From the NCBI GenBank assembly GCA_045576335.1, contig JAZNGH010000033.1, forward strand, positions 1 to 11,479: a DNA stretch of 11,479 bases. The letters are read 5' to 3'. Positions 1 through 7,422 of the stretch are shown here, one piece after another. Every line of letters begins with the position of its first letter. Within the stretch, counting starts at the first letter, position 1. This DNA comes from Scatosoma sp045576335. Its GTDB lineage: Bacteria > Bacillota > Clostridia > Christensenellales > Borkfalkiaceae. The translations under genes were made by a program, and so were the position numbers. The notes beneath the pieces are model-generated. The model was not told where the DNA came from and did not search any database. It worked only from the letters and a program-made list of their open reading frames with translations.

Positions 1-1
1 C

Positions 2-208
2 GAAGTGCCTCCCGTATTCAAGGTAATGCAGGCGCGCGCGGGGATTTCCGACGAGCAAATTTACAATACTTTCAATATGGGTATCGGTATGGTTGTTTGC
101 GTTGCTCCTGAAAACGTAGCAAAAGCGATGGCGGAACTTAAGGCTACGGATGAAGAGGTTGTAGTAATCGGTAAAACGGTAACCGGCAGCGGAGTGATTC
201 TTAAATGA
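2..208 (+). CDS. purM: Phosphoribosylformylglycinamidine cyclo-ligase (AIR synthetase), C-terminal end
   Basis: This is the last 68 codons of PurM, which closes FGAM to aminoimidazole ribonucleotide (AIR) using ATP in cytosolic de novo purine synthesis. The 5' part lies before the window; the frame is open from base 2. The visible segment carries the family's C-terminal signature: a PPVFKVMQ stretch, then YNTFNMGIGMV, then the closing region ending GSGVILK. Full-length PurM is about 340-350 residues, so only the end of the ATP-binding AIRS C-terminal domain is present. The stop codon overlaps the purN start in an ATGA tetranucleotide (205-208), implying translational coupling. Identification rests on the conserved motif and on purN, purD and purL downstream. 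Confidence 0.93.
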   Translation, partial: EVPPVFKVMQARAGISDEQIYNTFNMGIGMVVCVAPENVAKAMAELKATDEEVVVIGKTVTGSGVILK

Positions 209-819
209 AAAAAATAGCGGTATTCGCTTCGGGCGGCGGCACGGATTTTCAATCGGTAATCGACGCCAACGAAGCTGAAAAATTTTGCGAGATTGCATAC
301 CTGGTAGCCTCCAAGCCCGAAATAGGGGCGATTTCCCGCGCGGACAAGCACGGGATTGACAGCCTCGTTTTCGATAAGACGAAAGAGAGCAAGGACGCAT
401 TCTACGCCCGCGTTGCGAAAACGCTGAAAGCGGCGGGCGTAGAATATATCGTTTTGGCGGGGTGGCTGCTCGTCGTACCCGCAAGCTTTATCAAGGAATT
501 TGAAAACCGCATTATCAATATTCATCCCTCGCTCATTCCCGCCTTTTGCGGTATGGGCTATTACGGCTTGAAGGTACATACGGCGGCGATTGAATACGGG
601 GTCAAGGTAAGCGGCGCGACGGTGCATTTCGTGGAAGCGGACGTAGACGGCGGCGCAATCATTATGCAGCGCACGGTCGAGGTCAAGGACGGCGATACGC
701 CCGAAAGCTTGCAGGCGCGGATTTTGAAAGAGGAGCATAAAATGCTGCCCCTTTGCGTGAAATTGCTTTGCGAGGGCAGGATACGCAAGGACGGGCGCAC
801 GGTACGTATAGAATTATAA
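205..819 (+). CDS. purN: Phosphoribosylglycinamide formyltransferase (GAR transformylase, folate-dependent)
   Basis: A 204-residue protein of normal PurN length. It transfers a formyl group from 10-formyltetrahydrofolate to GAR, giving FGAR, the third step of purine synthesis. The N-terminal nucleotide-binding loop is FASGGGTDFQS (residues 7-17), with Asp where many homologues have Asn. The catalytic set is complete: N105 and H107 in NIHPSL, and D148 in the DVDGG motif. The start overlaps the purM stop by four bases, so it is probably expressed by coupling. purD follows 17 bases downstream. PurN differs from the formate-using PurT, which is an ATP-grasp protein. No anomaly is seen. Confidence 0.96.
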   Translation: MKKIAVFASGGGTDFQSVIDANEAEKFCEIAYLVASKPEIGAISRADKHGIDSLVFDKTKESKDAFYARVAKTLKAAGVEYIVLAGWLLVVPASFIKEFENRIINIHPSLIPAFCGMGYYGLKVHTAAIEYGVKVSGATVHFVEADVDGGAIIMQRTVEVKDGDTPESLQARILKEEHKMLPLCVKLLCEGRIRKDGRTVRIEL

Positions 820-836
820 AGACGGAGAAAGAGTAT

Positions 837-2111
837 ATGAACGTTTTGGTTATCGGCAACGGCGGCAGAGAGCACGCAATCGTACAGGCATTGCACAAAT
901 CGCCGAGAGTGGATAAAATTTACGCAATGAAAGGAAATGCGGGAATCGGGGAAATCGCCGAGCTCGTGAACGTGGATTATTGCGATATAAAAGCGGTCGG
1001 CGAGTGGGTGGATGCGCATAAAGAGATTGATTATACGGTGATTGCACCCGATGACCCGCTCGCGCTTGGGCTTGCGGACGAGCTGGAAGCGCGCGGACAC
1101 CGCGTGTTTGGACCGAGAAAGAACGCTGCAATCATTGAGGCAAGTAAGGCTTTCTCCAAGGAGCTAATGAAAAAATACGGTATTCCCACGGCGAAATACG
1201 AAACCTTTTCAAGCTACGAAGAGGCGAAAAAGTACGTGGAGGTTTGCGATATTCCCGTCGTATTGAAGGCGGACGGGCTTGCGCTTGGCAAGGGCGTTCT
1301 CATTTGTAAAACGCGTGAGGAAGCGTTGGCGGGTATCAAAGAAATGATGCTGGATAAAAAATTCGGCGCGGCGGGCAATAAGGTCGTCGTGGAAGAATTT
1401 TTGGAAGGACCAGAGGTTTCCGTGCTTGCGTTCACCGACGGTAAAACGATTAAGCCTATGCTTACGAGCTGTGACCACAAGCGCGCGTACGACAACGACG
1501 AGGGCTTGAATACGGGCGGTATGGGTACGTTTTCACCCGCGCCGTTCTACGGTGAAAAGACGGCAAACGAGGTTATGGAAAGGATAATGAAGCCTACCGT
1601 GTACGCAATGAACGCGGAGGGACGCACATTTAAGGGCGTGTTGTATTTCGGGCTTATGAAGACCAAGGACGGTATGAAGGTTATCGAATATAACGCCCGT
1701 TTCGGCGATCCCGAAACGCAAGTAATTTTGCCTATGCTCAAAACCGATCTTATGGACGTTTTTGAGGCAATTACGGACGAGCGGCTTGCCGATATCAATA
1801 TTGAATGGGACACGGGTGCGTGCGTATGCGTCGTGCTTGCGAGCGGCGGCTATCCCGAGGCGTACGAAAAGGGCAAGGAAATTACCGTTGGCGATTTGGA
1901 CGAGGGCGTAGTGCTTTGTCACGCGGGTACGGCTTTGAAAGAGGGCAAGCTCGTGACGAGCGGCGGCAGAGTTTTGGGCGTTTGTGCAAAAGGCGCGACG
2001 ATTGAGGACGCCCGTCAAAAGGCGTATAAAAACGTGGAAAAAATCTCCTTTGAAAAAATGCACTACCGTAAGGATATCGGAATTAAATACAGAGATATAA
2101 CCAAAGAGTGA
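837..2111 (+). CDS. purD: Phosphoribosylamine-glycine ligase (GAR synthetase)
   Basis: A 424-residue ATP-grasp enzyme, normal for PurD. It joins phosphoribosylamine to glycine with ATP, the second step of purine synthesis. The N-terminal Rossmann-like loop is GNGGREHAI (residues 7-15). The ATP-grasp part shows KADGLALGKGV (144-154) and the metal-binding strand EYNARFGDPETQ (284-295). I chose the ATG at 837 because GGAG lies nine bases upstream (824-827) and the protein then begins MNVLVIGNGG as in the family. An in-frame ATG at 753 would add 28 residues inside purN with no homology. The stop is seven bases before purL. Many Bacillota have purH between purN and purD; it is absent here. Confidence 0.96.
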   Translation: MNVLVIGNGGREHAIVQALHKSPRVDKIYAMKGNAGIGEIAELVNVDYCDIKAVGEWVDAHKEIDYTVIAPDDPLALGLADELEARGHRVFGPRKNAAIIEASKAFSKELMKKYGIPTAKYETFSSYEEAKKYVEVCDIPVVLKADGLALGKGVLICKTREEALAGIKEMMLDKKFGAAGNKVVVEEFLEGPEVSVLAFTDGKTIKPMLTSCDHKRAYDNDEGLNTGGMGTFSPAPFYGEKTANEVMERIMKPTVYAMNAEGRTFKGVLYFGLMKTKDGMKVIEYNARFGDPETQVILPMLKTDLMDVFEAITDERLADINIEWDTGACVCVVLASGGYPEAYEKGKEITVGDLDEGVVLCHAGTALKEGKLVTSGGRVLGVCAKGATIEDARQKAYKNVEKISFEKMHYRKDIGIKYRDITKE

Positions 2112-2118
2112 GGAAACT

Positions 2119-5100
2119 ATGATTTACAGAATTTTCGTTGAAAAGAAGGATAACGTACAGGCAAGAAAGGAAAAGGCGGACATCAAAACGCTGCTCAATA
2201 TCAACGCGGAGGATTTCCGTTTGATTTTGCGTTACGACGTGGAGGGCTTGGAAGAAGCGGAGCTGAACGCCGCGCTCGGAACGGTATTTTCCGAACCGCC
2301 CGTAGACGACGTGTATTTGGAAAGCTTGGATATTCCCGACGGCTATAAGGCGTTTGCCGTCAGCTATTTGACTGGACAATACGACCAGCGCGCGGATAGC
2401 GCGGCGCAATGCGTGCAGCTGCTTACGAGAAAGGCTCGTCCTATGGTCAAATGCGCGAGAGTGTATATGATAAAAGGGGTGACGGACGAGCAGCTCGTTG
2501 CCATTAAGAAGCATATCATCAACCCTGTAGAAAGCGAAGAGGTTGGCTTTGAAAAGCCGCAAACGCTCGTAAGAGAAGCGGTCGAGGGCGCACCCGTTGC
2601 AACCGTGGATGGCTTTATCGATATGACGGATGAGGAAATTGCCGCATATCATAAAACGGTCGGTTTTGCTATGAGCAAGCTCGATTTGGCGTTCGTTCGC
2701 GACTATTTCAAGGGCGAAAAACGCAATCCTACGGAAACGGAATTGAAGGTAATCGATACCTACTGGTCGGATCATTGCCGTCATACCACGTTTGCAACGG
2801 AATTAAAGAACGTGAAAATCCATTCGGAAAATACGACGATTGAAAAGGCGTATCACTTATACCAGGAGCTTTACAAGGAATTGAACGGCAACCGTCCCGA
2901 CAAATATCCCTGTCTTATGGACCTTGCTACGATCGCGGCGAAAAAGCTGAAAAAGGACGGCAAGCTGGACAATCTGGATATTTCCGACGAGATCAACGCG
3001 TGTTCCATTTGTATCGAAGCGGAGATTGACGGGAAGAGAGAGCAGTATCTCGTTATGTTCAAAAACGAAACGCATAATCACCCGACGGAAATCGAGCCGT
3101 TCGGCGGCGCGGCGACCTGTCTTGGCGGCGCGATTCGCGACCCTTTGAGCGGTAGAACGTACGTATATCAGGCAATGCGCGTAACGGGTGCTTCCGATCC
3201 CCGTGAAAAGCTGGAAGATACGCTTGCGGGCAAGCTGCCCCAACGCGCGATTACGCAACGCGCGGCGGCGGGCTTCTCCTCGTACGGTAACCAAATCGGT
3301 CTTGCGACGGGCATCGTAGACGAGGTTTATCACGAAGGCTATAAAGCAAAGCGTTTGGAAACGGGCTTTGTCGTGGGCGGCGCGAGAAAGGATATGGTAT
3401 ACCGCGAAGCTCCCAAGGCGGGGGACGTGATCGTGCTCCTTGGCGGCGAAACGGGACGCGACGGCTGCGGTGGTGCAACTGGCTCGTCCAAAGCGCACGA
3501 TTCTCATTCGGTGGAAACGTGCGGTGCGGAGGTGCAGAAGGGTAACGCGCTGACGGAAAGAAAGCTGCAACGCTTGTTCTTGAATAAGGAAGCGACGAGA
3601 AAGATTAAAAAATGTAACGATTTCGGCGCGGGCGGCGTTTCGGTCGCTATCGGCGAGCTTGCGGACGGCTTGAATATTTATTTGGATAAAGTACCCAAAA
3701 AGTACGAGGGCTTGAACGGTACGGAGCTTGCAATCTCCGAATCGCAAGAGCGTATGGCGGTGGTCGTTGCCGAGAAGGACGTGGACGCGTTTATCGCGCT
3801 TGCCGCGGAGGAAAACCTTGCGGCTACGCCCGTTGCAGTGGTGACGGATACGGGCAGAATGGTGATGTATCTCAAAGGCAAAGCCATTGTGGATATTTCC
3901 CGTGAGTTCTTGAATACCAACGGCGTAAAACAGGAAGCTGACGTTGAGATTTGCGATAAAAAGACCAATTGGTTTAACAAAAAAGCAAACGTGCCGTTCG
4001 TGGAAACGACGAAAAAGGTGCTTTCCGACCTCAACGTTTGCGCGAAAAAGGGCTTGTCTGAAACGTTCGACTCGACAATCGGCGCAAGAACGGTATATAT
4101 GCCTTGGGGAGGTAAAACCCAGCGCACGCCTGCAATCGCTATGGCGGCAAAAATTTGCGGCGGCGAAACGGACGTTTGTACGGTTTCTGCTTATGGGTAT
4201 TCTCCCTATTTGATGGAAACAAGCCCGTTTGTCGGCGCGGTATATTCTATCGTAGCTTCGGTGTCCAAGGTGGTTGCGACGGGTGCGAAGTATAGCGATA
4301 TTCGTTTGACCTTGCAGGAGTTCTTCCAGAGAATGACGGGAGAGGCAAAGGTTTGGGGCGTTCCCGCTTCCGCACTGCTCGGCGCGGTATACGCGCAAAT
4401 GGGGCTTGGACTTGGCGCGATCGGCGGTAAGGACTCTATGAGCGGTACGTTTGAAAGTATCCACGTACCCCCTACGCTCATTTCGTTCGCGCTTGCGCCC
4501 GCAAAGGCGAGCAAGCTTATTACTAACGTCTTAAAGGGCGGCGAAACGCTTTATCATATCCCTATCCCTAAGGACGAAAATCAAGTTCCCGATTTCGAAG
4601 CCTTGAAAAAAGTTTACGAAGAGGTTTATAAAAATATCGAAAACGGCAATATTCAATTCGCTACGGTTGTGGAAAACGGCGGTGTAGGAGCGGCGGTGAT
4701 TAAGTCCGCTTTGGGTAACAGCGTGGGCGTGAATTTCCAAATGAACGCCGACGAGCTGTACAGCGAAGCCTACGGCGACCTCGTCGTTTCGTTGAAGGAC
4801 GAAAACGCAATTTGCGGCTGCATTTTGAAAAAATGCGTGGGGCAGGTATGCGGTGACGCGTTTATTTGCGGCAACGAGTGCGTGGGCGTGGAAGCAGCTG
4901 CCGACGCGTATATCAGTCCTTTGGAAAGCGTATTTGCGACCACCGCTCCCGCAACGGGCAACGCGGCGGCTTGCGATTATACGGCGGGACAAAAATATAC
5001 GAAGATTGCAACCAAGACGGCAAAACCCCGCGTATTTATTCCCGTGTTCCCTGGCACGAACTGTGAGTTGGATACGGCGAGAAAGTTTATTCTTGCAGGC

Positions 5101-5820
5101 GCGGAGGTGGAAACGGTCGTCGTAAAAAACCGTAGCGCGGCGGATATCGAGGAGAGCGTTGCGTGTATCGTCAAAGCGATTAAAAACGCGAATATCGTGG
5201 CGTTCCCTGGTGGATTTTCGGGCGGCGATGAGCCTGACGGCAGCGGTAAATTTATTGCTACGACTTTCCGTAATCCGTATATCGCGGAACAGCTTGAAGA
5301 GCTGTTGAATAACCGCGACGGCTTGGCACTCGGTATTTGTAACGGCTTCCAAGCCTTGATTAAGCTCGGGCTTGTACCTTACGGTCACGTCAAGGAAATG
5401 ACAGCGCAATCGCCGACACTGACGTTTAATAATATTTCCCGTCACGTATCTACGATTGTGGACGTGCGCGTGGCTTCCAACCTTTCGCCTTGGCTGTCTG
5501 CTTGTAAGGTGGGCGAGGTGTATAAAGTGCCCGTTTCCCACGGCGAGGGTAAAATCGTCGCGCCGATTGCGGCTTTGGAGGAAATGAAGAAAAACGGTCA
5601 GATTGCAACGCAATACGCCGATTTGAGCGGCAACGCGACTATGCTTTCGCCGTTTAATCCCAACGGTTCTACGTGGGCGATTGAGGGTATCGCGTCGCCC
5701 GACGGCAGAGTGCTCGGTAAAATGGGTCATAGCGAGCGTATCGGCGATAATCTTTATAAGAATATCGAGGGAAATTTCGATATGAAGATTTTTGAAAGCG
5801 GGGTACGCTATTTCAAATAA
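2119..5820 (+). CDS. purL: Phosphoribosylformylglycinamidine synthase, single-chain clade II form with fused glutaminase
   Basis: A 1233-residue FGAM synthase. It converts FGAR, ATP and glutamine to FGAM, the substrate of PurM. The order is an N-terminal PurS-like region, the first AIRS-like half with TYWSDHCRHTTF (about 214-225) and FKNETHNHPTE (314-324), a second half with GGKDSMSG (769-776), then a class I glutamine amidotransferase from about residue 970 (RVFIPVFPGTNCELD). The glutaminase triad is visible as C1074 (GICNGFQAL), H1204 and E1206 (MGHSER). Organisms such as Bacillus subtilis split this into PurS, PurQ and a ~740-residue PurL; the length and MGHSER ending fit the fused clade II form (TIGR01857 type). 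GAGGA (2110-2114) overlaps the purD stop and lies four bases before the ATG. Confidence 0.97.
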   Translation: MIYRIFVEKKDNVQARKEKADIKTLLNINAEDFRLILRYDVEGLEEAELNAALGTVFSEPPVDDVYLESLDIPDGYKAFAVSYLTGQYDQRADSAAQCVQLLTRKARPMVKCARVYMIKGVTDEQLVAIKKHIINPVESEEVGFEKPQTLVREAVEGAPVATVDGFIDMTDEEIAAYHKTVGFAMSKLDLAFVRDYFKGEKRNPTETELKVIDTYWSDHCRHTTFATELKNVKIHSENTTIEKAYHLYQELYKELNGNRPDKYPCLMDLATIAAKKLKKDGKLDNLDISDEINACSICIEAEIDGKREQYLVMFKNETHNHPTEIEPFGGAATCLGGAIRDPLSGRTYVYQAMRVTGASDPREKLEDTLAGKLPQRAITQRAAAGFSSYGNQIGLATGIVDEVYHEGYKAKRLETGFVVGGARKDMVYREAPKAGDVIVLLGGETGRDGCGGATGSSKAHDSHSVETCGAEVQKGNALTERKLQRLFLNKEATRKIKKCNDFGAGGVSVAIGELADGLNIYLDKVPKKYEGLNGTELAISESQERMAVVVAEKDVDAFIALAAEENLAATPVAVVTDTGRMVMYLKGKAIVDISREFLNTNGVKQEADVEICDKKTNWFNKKANVPFVETTKKVLSDLNVCAKKGLSETFDSTIGARTVYMPWGGKTQRTPAIAMAAKICGGETDVCTVSAYGYSPYLMETSPFVGAVYSIVASVSKVVATGAKYSDIRLTLQEFFQRMTGEAKVWGVPASALLGAVYAQMGLGLGAIGGKDSMSGTFESIHVPPTLISFALAPAKASKLITNVLKGGETLYHIPIPKDENQVPDFEALKKVYEEVYKNIENGNIQFATVVENGGVGAAVIKSALGNSVGVNFQMNADELYSEAYGDLVVSLKDENAICGCILKKCVGQVCGDAFICGNECVGVEAAADAYISPLESVFATTAPATGNAAACDYTAGQKYTKIATKTAKPRVFIPVFPGTNCELDTARKFILAGAEVETVVVKNRSAADIEESVACIVKAIKNANIVAFPGGFSGGDEPDGSGKFIATTFRNPYIAEQLEELLNNRDGLALGICNGFQALIKLGLVPYGHVKEMTAQSPTLTFNNISRHVSTIVDVRVASNLSPWLSACKVGEVYKVPVSHGEGKIVAPIAALEEMKKNGQIATQYADLSGNATMLSPFNPNGSTWAIEGIASPDGRVLGKMGHSERIGDNLYKNIEGNFDMKIFESGVRYFK

Positions 5821-5843
5821 TCTGTTTTGCAGGAGGGGCTATA

Positions 5844-6593
5844 ATGATTGATATTCATACGCATATATTACCGAATATCGACGACGGAGCGGACGCTATG
5901 TCCGTTTCCGCCGAGCTTTTACGCCTTTCTGCTGATCAGGGCGTAAAGGAAATCGTTTTTACGCCGCATTATTACGGCAAAAATACGGTAGAGGAATTTC
6001 TCGCGGAGCGTAACGCGGCAATGCAAAGCATTCGCGAGCTTGTGCCAGCGGGACTGAAAACGCGTATGGGTGCGGAGGTTTTGATGACGGGTGTAAACGA
6101 CCCGTCAGATGAACAGCTTTGCGCGCTTGCGATTGAGGGCACGAAGTGCGTGCTCGTGGAATTTCCGTACGCGGGCAAGCTTTCGCAACGGCTGTTCGAC
6201 CGCTTGGCGGATTTCGTTTCGGAAACGGGGTATTCGCCGATTGTGGCGCATATCGAGCGGTATGACGAGGTTTTGCAAAACCCTGCTATCGCGTCGTGGC
6301 TCGCGAAAATCGGTTGTTTTATTCAAGTCAATACGAGTGCGTTTTTGGAAAAACACTCGCGGCGGTTTGCCTTTGCACTGTTGAAGCACGGGCTGGTGCA
6401 TTGCGTGGGTACGGACGCACACGATACGGGGCTTCGCACTTCCGATTACGCGGAAGCACAGGCGGCGATTTTGAAAAAGGGCTTCGCGGACGAATGGACG
6501 GAAATACAATGGTGTATGGGCAGAATGCTTGCGGGAGAAGCGGTATTAAAGCCCTACGGACAAGTACGAAAAATCGGGAAGTTTTATTTTTAG
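5844..6593 (+). CDS. PHP-domain phosphatase of the CpsB/CapC/YwqE tyrosine phosphatase family
   Basis: A 249-residue PHP-fold metal-dependent phosphatase. Metal-site motifs are all present: DIHTHILPNIDDGA at the start (H5, H7), TPHYY (H42), GAEVL (E78), AHIERY (H136) and GTDAHDT (D191, H193). This pattern and length match the CpsB/YwqE family, which dephosphorylates BY-kinases and other tyrosine-phosphorylated proteins that control capsule or exopolysaccharide synthesis in Gram-positive bacteria. AGGAGG at 5831-5836, seven bases before the ATG, fixes the start. The gene follows purL by 23 bases without a terminator, so it is likely read from the purine operon promoter. No kinase or capsule gene is adjacent. 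A different phosphoester substrate is possible, as PHP proteins also include histidinol phosphatases, but the motif spacing is CpsB-like. Confidence 0.85.
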   Translation: MIDIHTHILPNIDDGADAMSVSAELLRLSADQGVKEIVFTPHYYGKNTVEEFLAERNAAMQSIRELVPAGLKTRMGAEVLMTGVNDPSDEQLCALAIEGTKCVLVEFPYAGKLSQRLFDRLADFVSETGYSPIVAHIERYDEVLQNPAIASWLAKIGCFIQVNTSAFLEKHSRRFAFALLKHGLVHCVGTDAHDTGLRTSDYAEAQAAILKKGFADEWTEIQWCMGRMLAGEAVLKPYGQVRKIGKFYF

Positions 6594-6648
6594 GGAAAAT
6601 ATTTCCTGTAAAAATACCTGCAAAGCAGTTGTGTTTTTCGCGTAAAAG

Positions 6649-6657
6649 TGCTACAAT
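6649..6657 (+). promoter_or_regulatory. Extended -10 promoter of the DUF1858 gene
   Basis: TGCTACAAT matches an extended sigma-A -10 element (TGnTATAAT, one mismatch). The best -35 candidate, TTGTGT at 6629-6634 with a 17-base spacer, matches only three of six positions, consistent with reliance on the extended -10. Transcription would start near 6664, about 33 bases before the DUF1858 start codon. Confidence 0.6.
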
Positions 6658-6696
6658 ATAAAAGATTTATTGAAAAAATAAAAAGGAGAAAATAAT

Positions 6697-6897
6697 ATGG
6701 CTAAAATTACTGCAGATACTTTGATTGCGGATTGCTTGCAAATCAACCCTAACGCACCTGAAATTTTGATGGCGGCGGGTATGCATTGCTTTGGTTGCGC
6801 AATGGCGCACGGTGAAACGGTTGCAGAGGCAGTTGCCGTACACGGTGAAGATTTGGACGCATTGCTTGCAAAGCTTAACGAAGGCTTGGAAGATTAA
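6697..6897 (+). CDS. DUF1858 (hybrid-cluster-protein-associated redox disulfide) domain protein
   Basis: A 66-residue protein that is a single DUF1858 domain, a helical fold often attached or adjacent to hybrid-cluster (prismane) and other redox proteins. Key features are the early segment with LIADCLQINPNAPEIL and the family centre GMHCFGCAMAHGET, whose CxxC cysteines could form a redox disulfide or bind metal. There is no signal peptide or membrane segment, so it is probably cytosolic. AGGAG at 6684-6688 sits eight bases before the ATG. The gene has its own promoter and terminator and is therefore a one-gene unit. Its biochemical role is not established; the redox function is an inference from the CxxC and family context. 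Confidence 0.9.
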   Translation: MAKITADTLIADCLQINPNAPEILMAAGMHCFGCAMAHGETVAEAVAVHGEDLDALLAKLNEGLED

Positions 6898-6912
6898 GTC
6901 ACAAAGAAAAAG

Positions 6913-6939
6913 AAAAAAGACGGGCAACCGTCTTTTTTT
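6913..6939 (+). terminator. Rho-independent terminator after the DUF1858 gene
   Basis: A stem AGACGG/CCGTCT (6918-6923 with 6928-6933) with a GCAA loop is lengthened by a run of five A pairing into the following T run (6913-6917 with 6934-6938). The A run before and T run after mean it could act in both directions, but no converging gene is present on the minus strand nearby. Confidence 0.88.
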
Positions 6940-7054
6940 GCGTTAGAGCGGGGCAGGTATGCGTTGAAAGCGAGGTAAGGGCGCAAACGTTCTTTTATTT
7001 TCTAAAAAAACGGTAATTCTTGAAAAAAATTTTCTCGTTTTCGTTGAAAAACAG

Positions 7055-7083
7055 TTGATATTCCAAAAAAAATGTGATATACT
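7055..7083 (+). promoter_or_regulatory. Sigma-A-type promoter of the tRNA-Glu array
   Basis: The -35 TTGATA (7055-7060) and -10 TATACT (7078-7083) are separated by exactly 17 bases. TG at 7075-7076 adds an extended -10. This is a strong, near-consensus promoter reading into the first tRNA-like unit, with an expected start near 7090. No other promoter is evident between it and the intact tRNA-Glu, so it probably serves the whole array. Confidence 0.75.
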
Positions 7084-7101
7084 ACATAAGCGAATTGTGA
7101 A

Positions 7102-7209
7102 ACGGCCTTATGGTCAAGCGGTTAAGGAAACGCGTTCTCGTGGGGTAAGCCCGTTCGCGCGAGGGCGAAAGCCCGAAGCCCTGCTACGAAGTAGCAGATG
7201 CCCGTGTAA
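7102..7209 (+). repeat. tRNA-Glu-like unit 1: 5' half of tRNA-Glu fused to a hairpin-rich segment
   Basis: The first 25 bases (7102-7126) are identical to those at the intact tRNA-Glu (7342-7366): acceptor 5' strand and D arm. From there to about 7153 the unit still aligns to the tRNA through the anticodon region (TTCTCGT, keeping U33 and CTC in register) and variable region at about 70% identity. The 3' acceptor strand and CCA are missing, and the anticodon stem is broken by two G-G mismatches, so it cannot be a normal tRNA. The rest holds GGGC-GAAA-GCCC (7163-7174) and a perfect 7-bp hairpin CTGCTAC-GAA-GTAGCAG (7181-7197). A 10-bp stem of 7133-7142 with 7158-7167 is also possible. It is either a decayed tRNA copy or a distinct structured RNA. 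Confidence 0.8.
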
Positions 7210-7222
7210 AAAATTGAATGTG

Positions 7223-7330
7223 ACGGCCTTATGGTCAAGCGGTTAAGATAACGCGTTCTCGTGGGGTAAGCCCGTTCGCGCGAGGGCGAAAGCCCGAAGC
7301 CCTGCTACGGAGTAGCAGATACCCGAGTAA
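7223..7330 (+). repeat. tRNA-Glu-like unit 2, near-identical tandem copy
   Basis: This unit has the same length as unit 1 (108 bases, no indels) and five differences, at 7248, 7249, 7310, 7321 and 7326. The difference at 7310 falls in the triloop of the CTGCTAC/GTAGCAG hairpin, leaving the stem intact. Its D stem can pair (GTC with GAT) slightly better than that of unit 1. It again lacks the 3' acceptor strand and CCA. It starts 121 bases after unit 1 and 119 before the intact tRNA. AT-rich spacers follow each unit (7210-7222 and 7331-7341) and differ in sequence, so conservation stops at the unit edges. Confidence 0.8.
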
Positions 7331-7343
7331 GAAAAAAATAGAC

Positions 7344-7418
7344 GGCCTTATGGTCAAGCGGTTAAGACGACGCCCTCTCACGGCGTAAACCCGGGTTCGA
7401 GTCCCGGTAAGGTCACCA
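7344..7418 (+). tRNA. tRNA-Glu (anticodon CTC), CCA encoded
   Basis: A full cloverleaf can be drawn. The acceptor GGCCTTA pairs with TAAGGTC (one G-U). The D arm is closed by GTC/GAC. The anticodon stem ACGCC/GGCGT holds loop CTCTCAC, so the anticodon is CTC and decodes GAG. The T arm is CCGGG-TTCGAGT-CCCGG, followed by discriminator A and encoded CCA (7416-7418). The sequence is close to the usual bacterial tRNA-Glu. It is the third and only intact member of the tandem array. An integrase gene lies 105 bases beyond its 3' end, a common arrangement for integration at a tRNA. Confidence 0.97.
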
Positions 7419-7422
7419 AAAC

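Noticed and set aside
753..836. Longer purD N-terminus from the ATG at 753
   Set aside because: It would overlap purN by 67 bases, lacks homology, and the ATG at 837 has a well-placed GGAG and the conserved MNVLVIGNGG start.
2857..4464. A 535-codon open frame on the minus strand inside purL
   Set aside because: It lies opposite a clearly conserved gene, has no family motif or start signal, and reflects the codon bias of purL. The same applies to the 399-codon antisense frame at 4531-5730.
6594..6606. GGAAA-ATA-TTTCC hairpin after the PHP phosphatase gene as operon terminator
   Set aside because: The stem is only five pairs and is not followed by a T run on the + strand; no confident terminator for the purine operon is visible.
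7055..7246. A 63-codon open frame on the + strand through the tRNA-like units
   Set aside because: It starts in the -35 box of the array promoter and runs through tRNA homology and hairpins; it is a by-product of RNA-coding sequence.
7102..7366. CRISPR-like array (25-base exact repeat three times)
   Set aside because: The repeat is the 5' part of tRNA-Glu, the intervals are about 120 bases, and the sequences between the first two repeats are themselves near-identical, not unique spacers.
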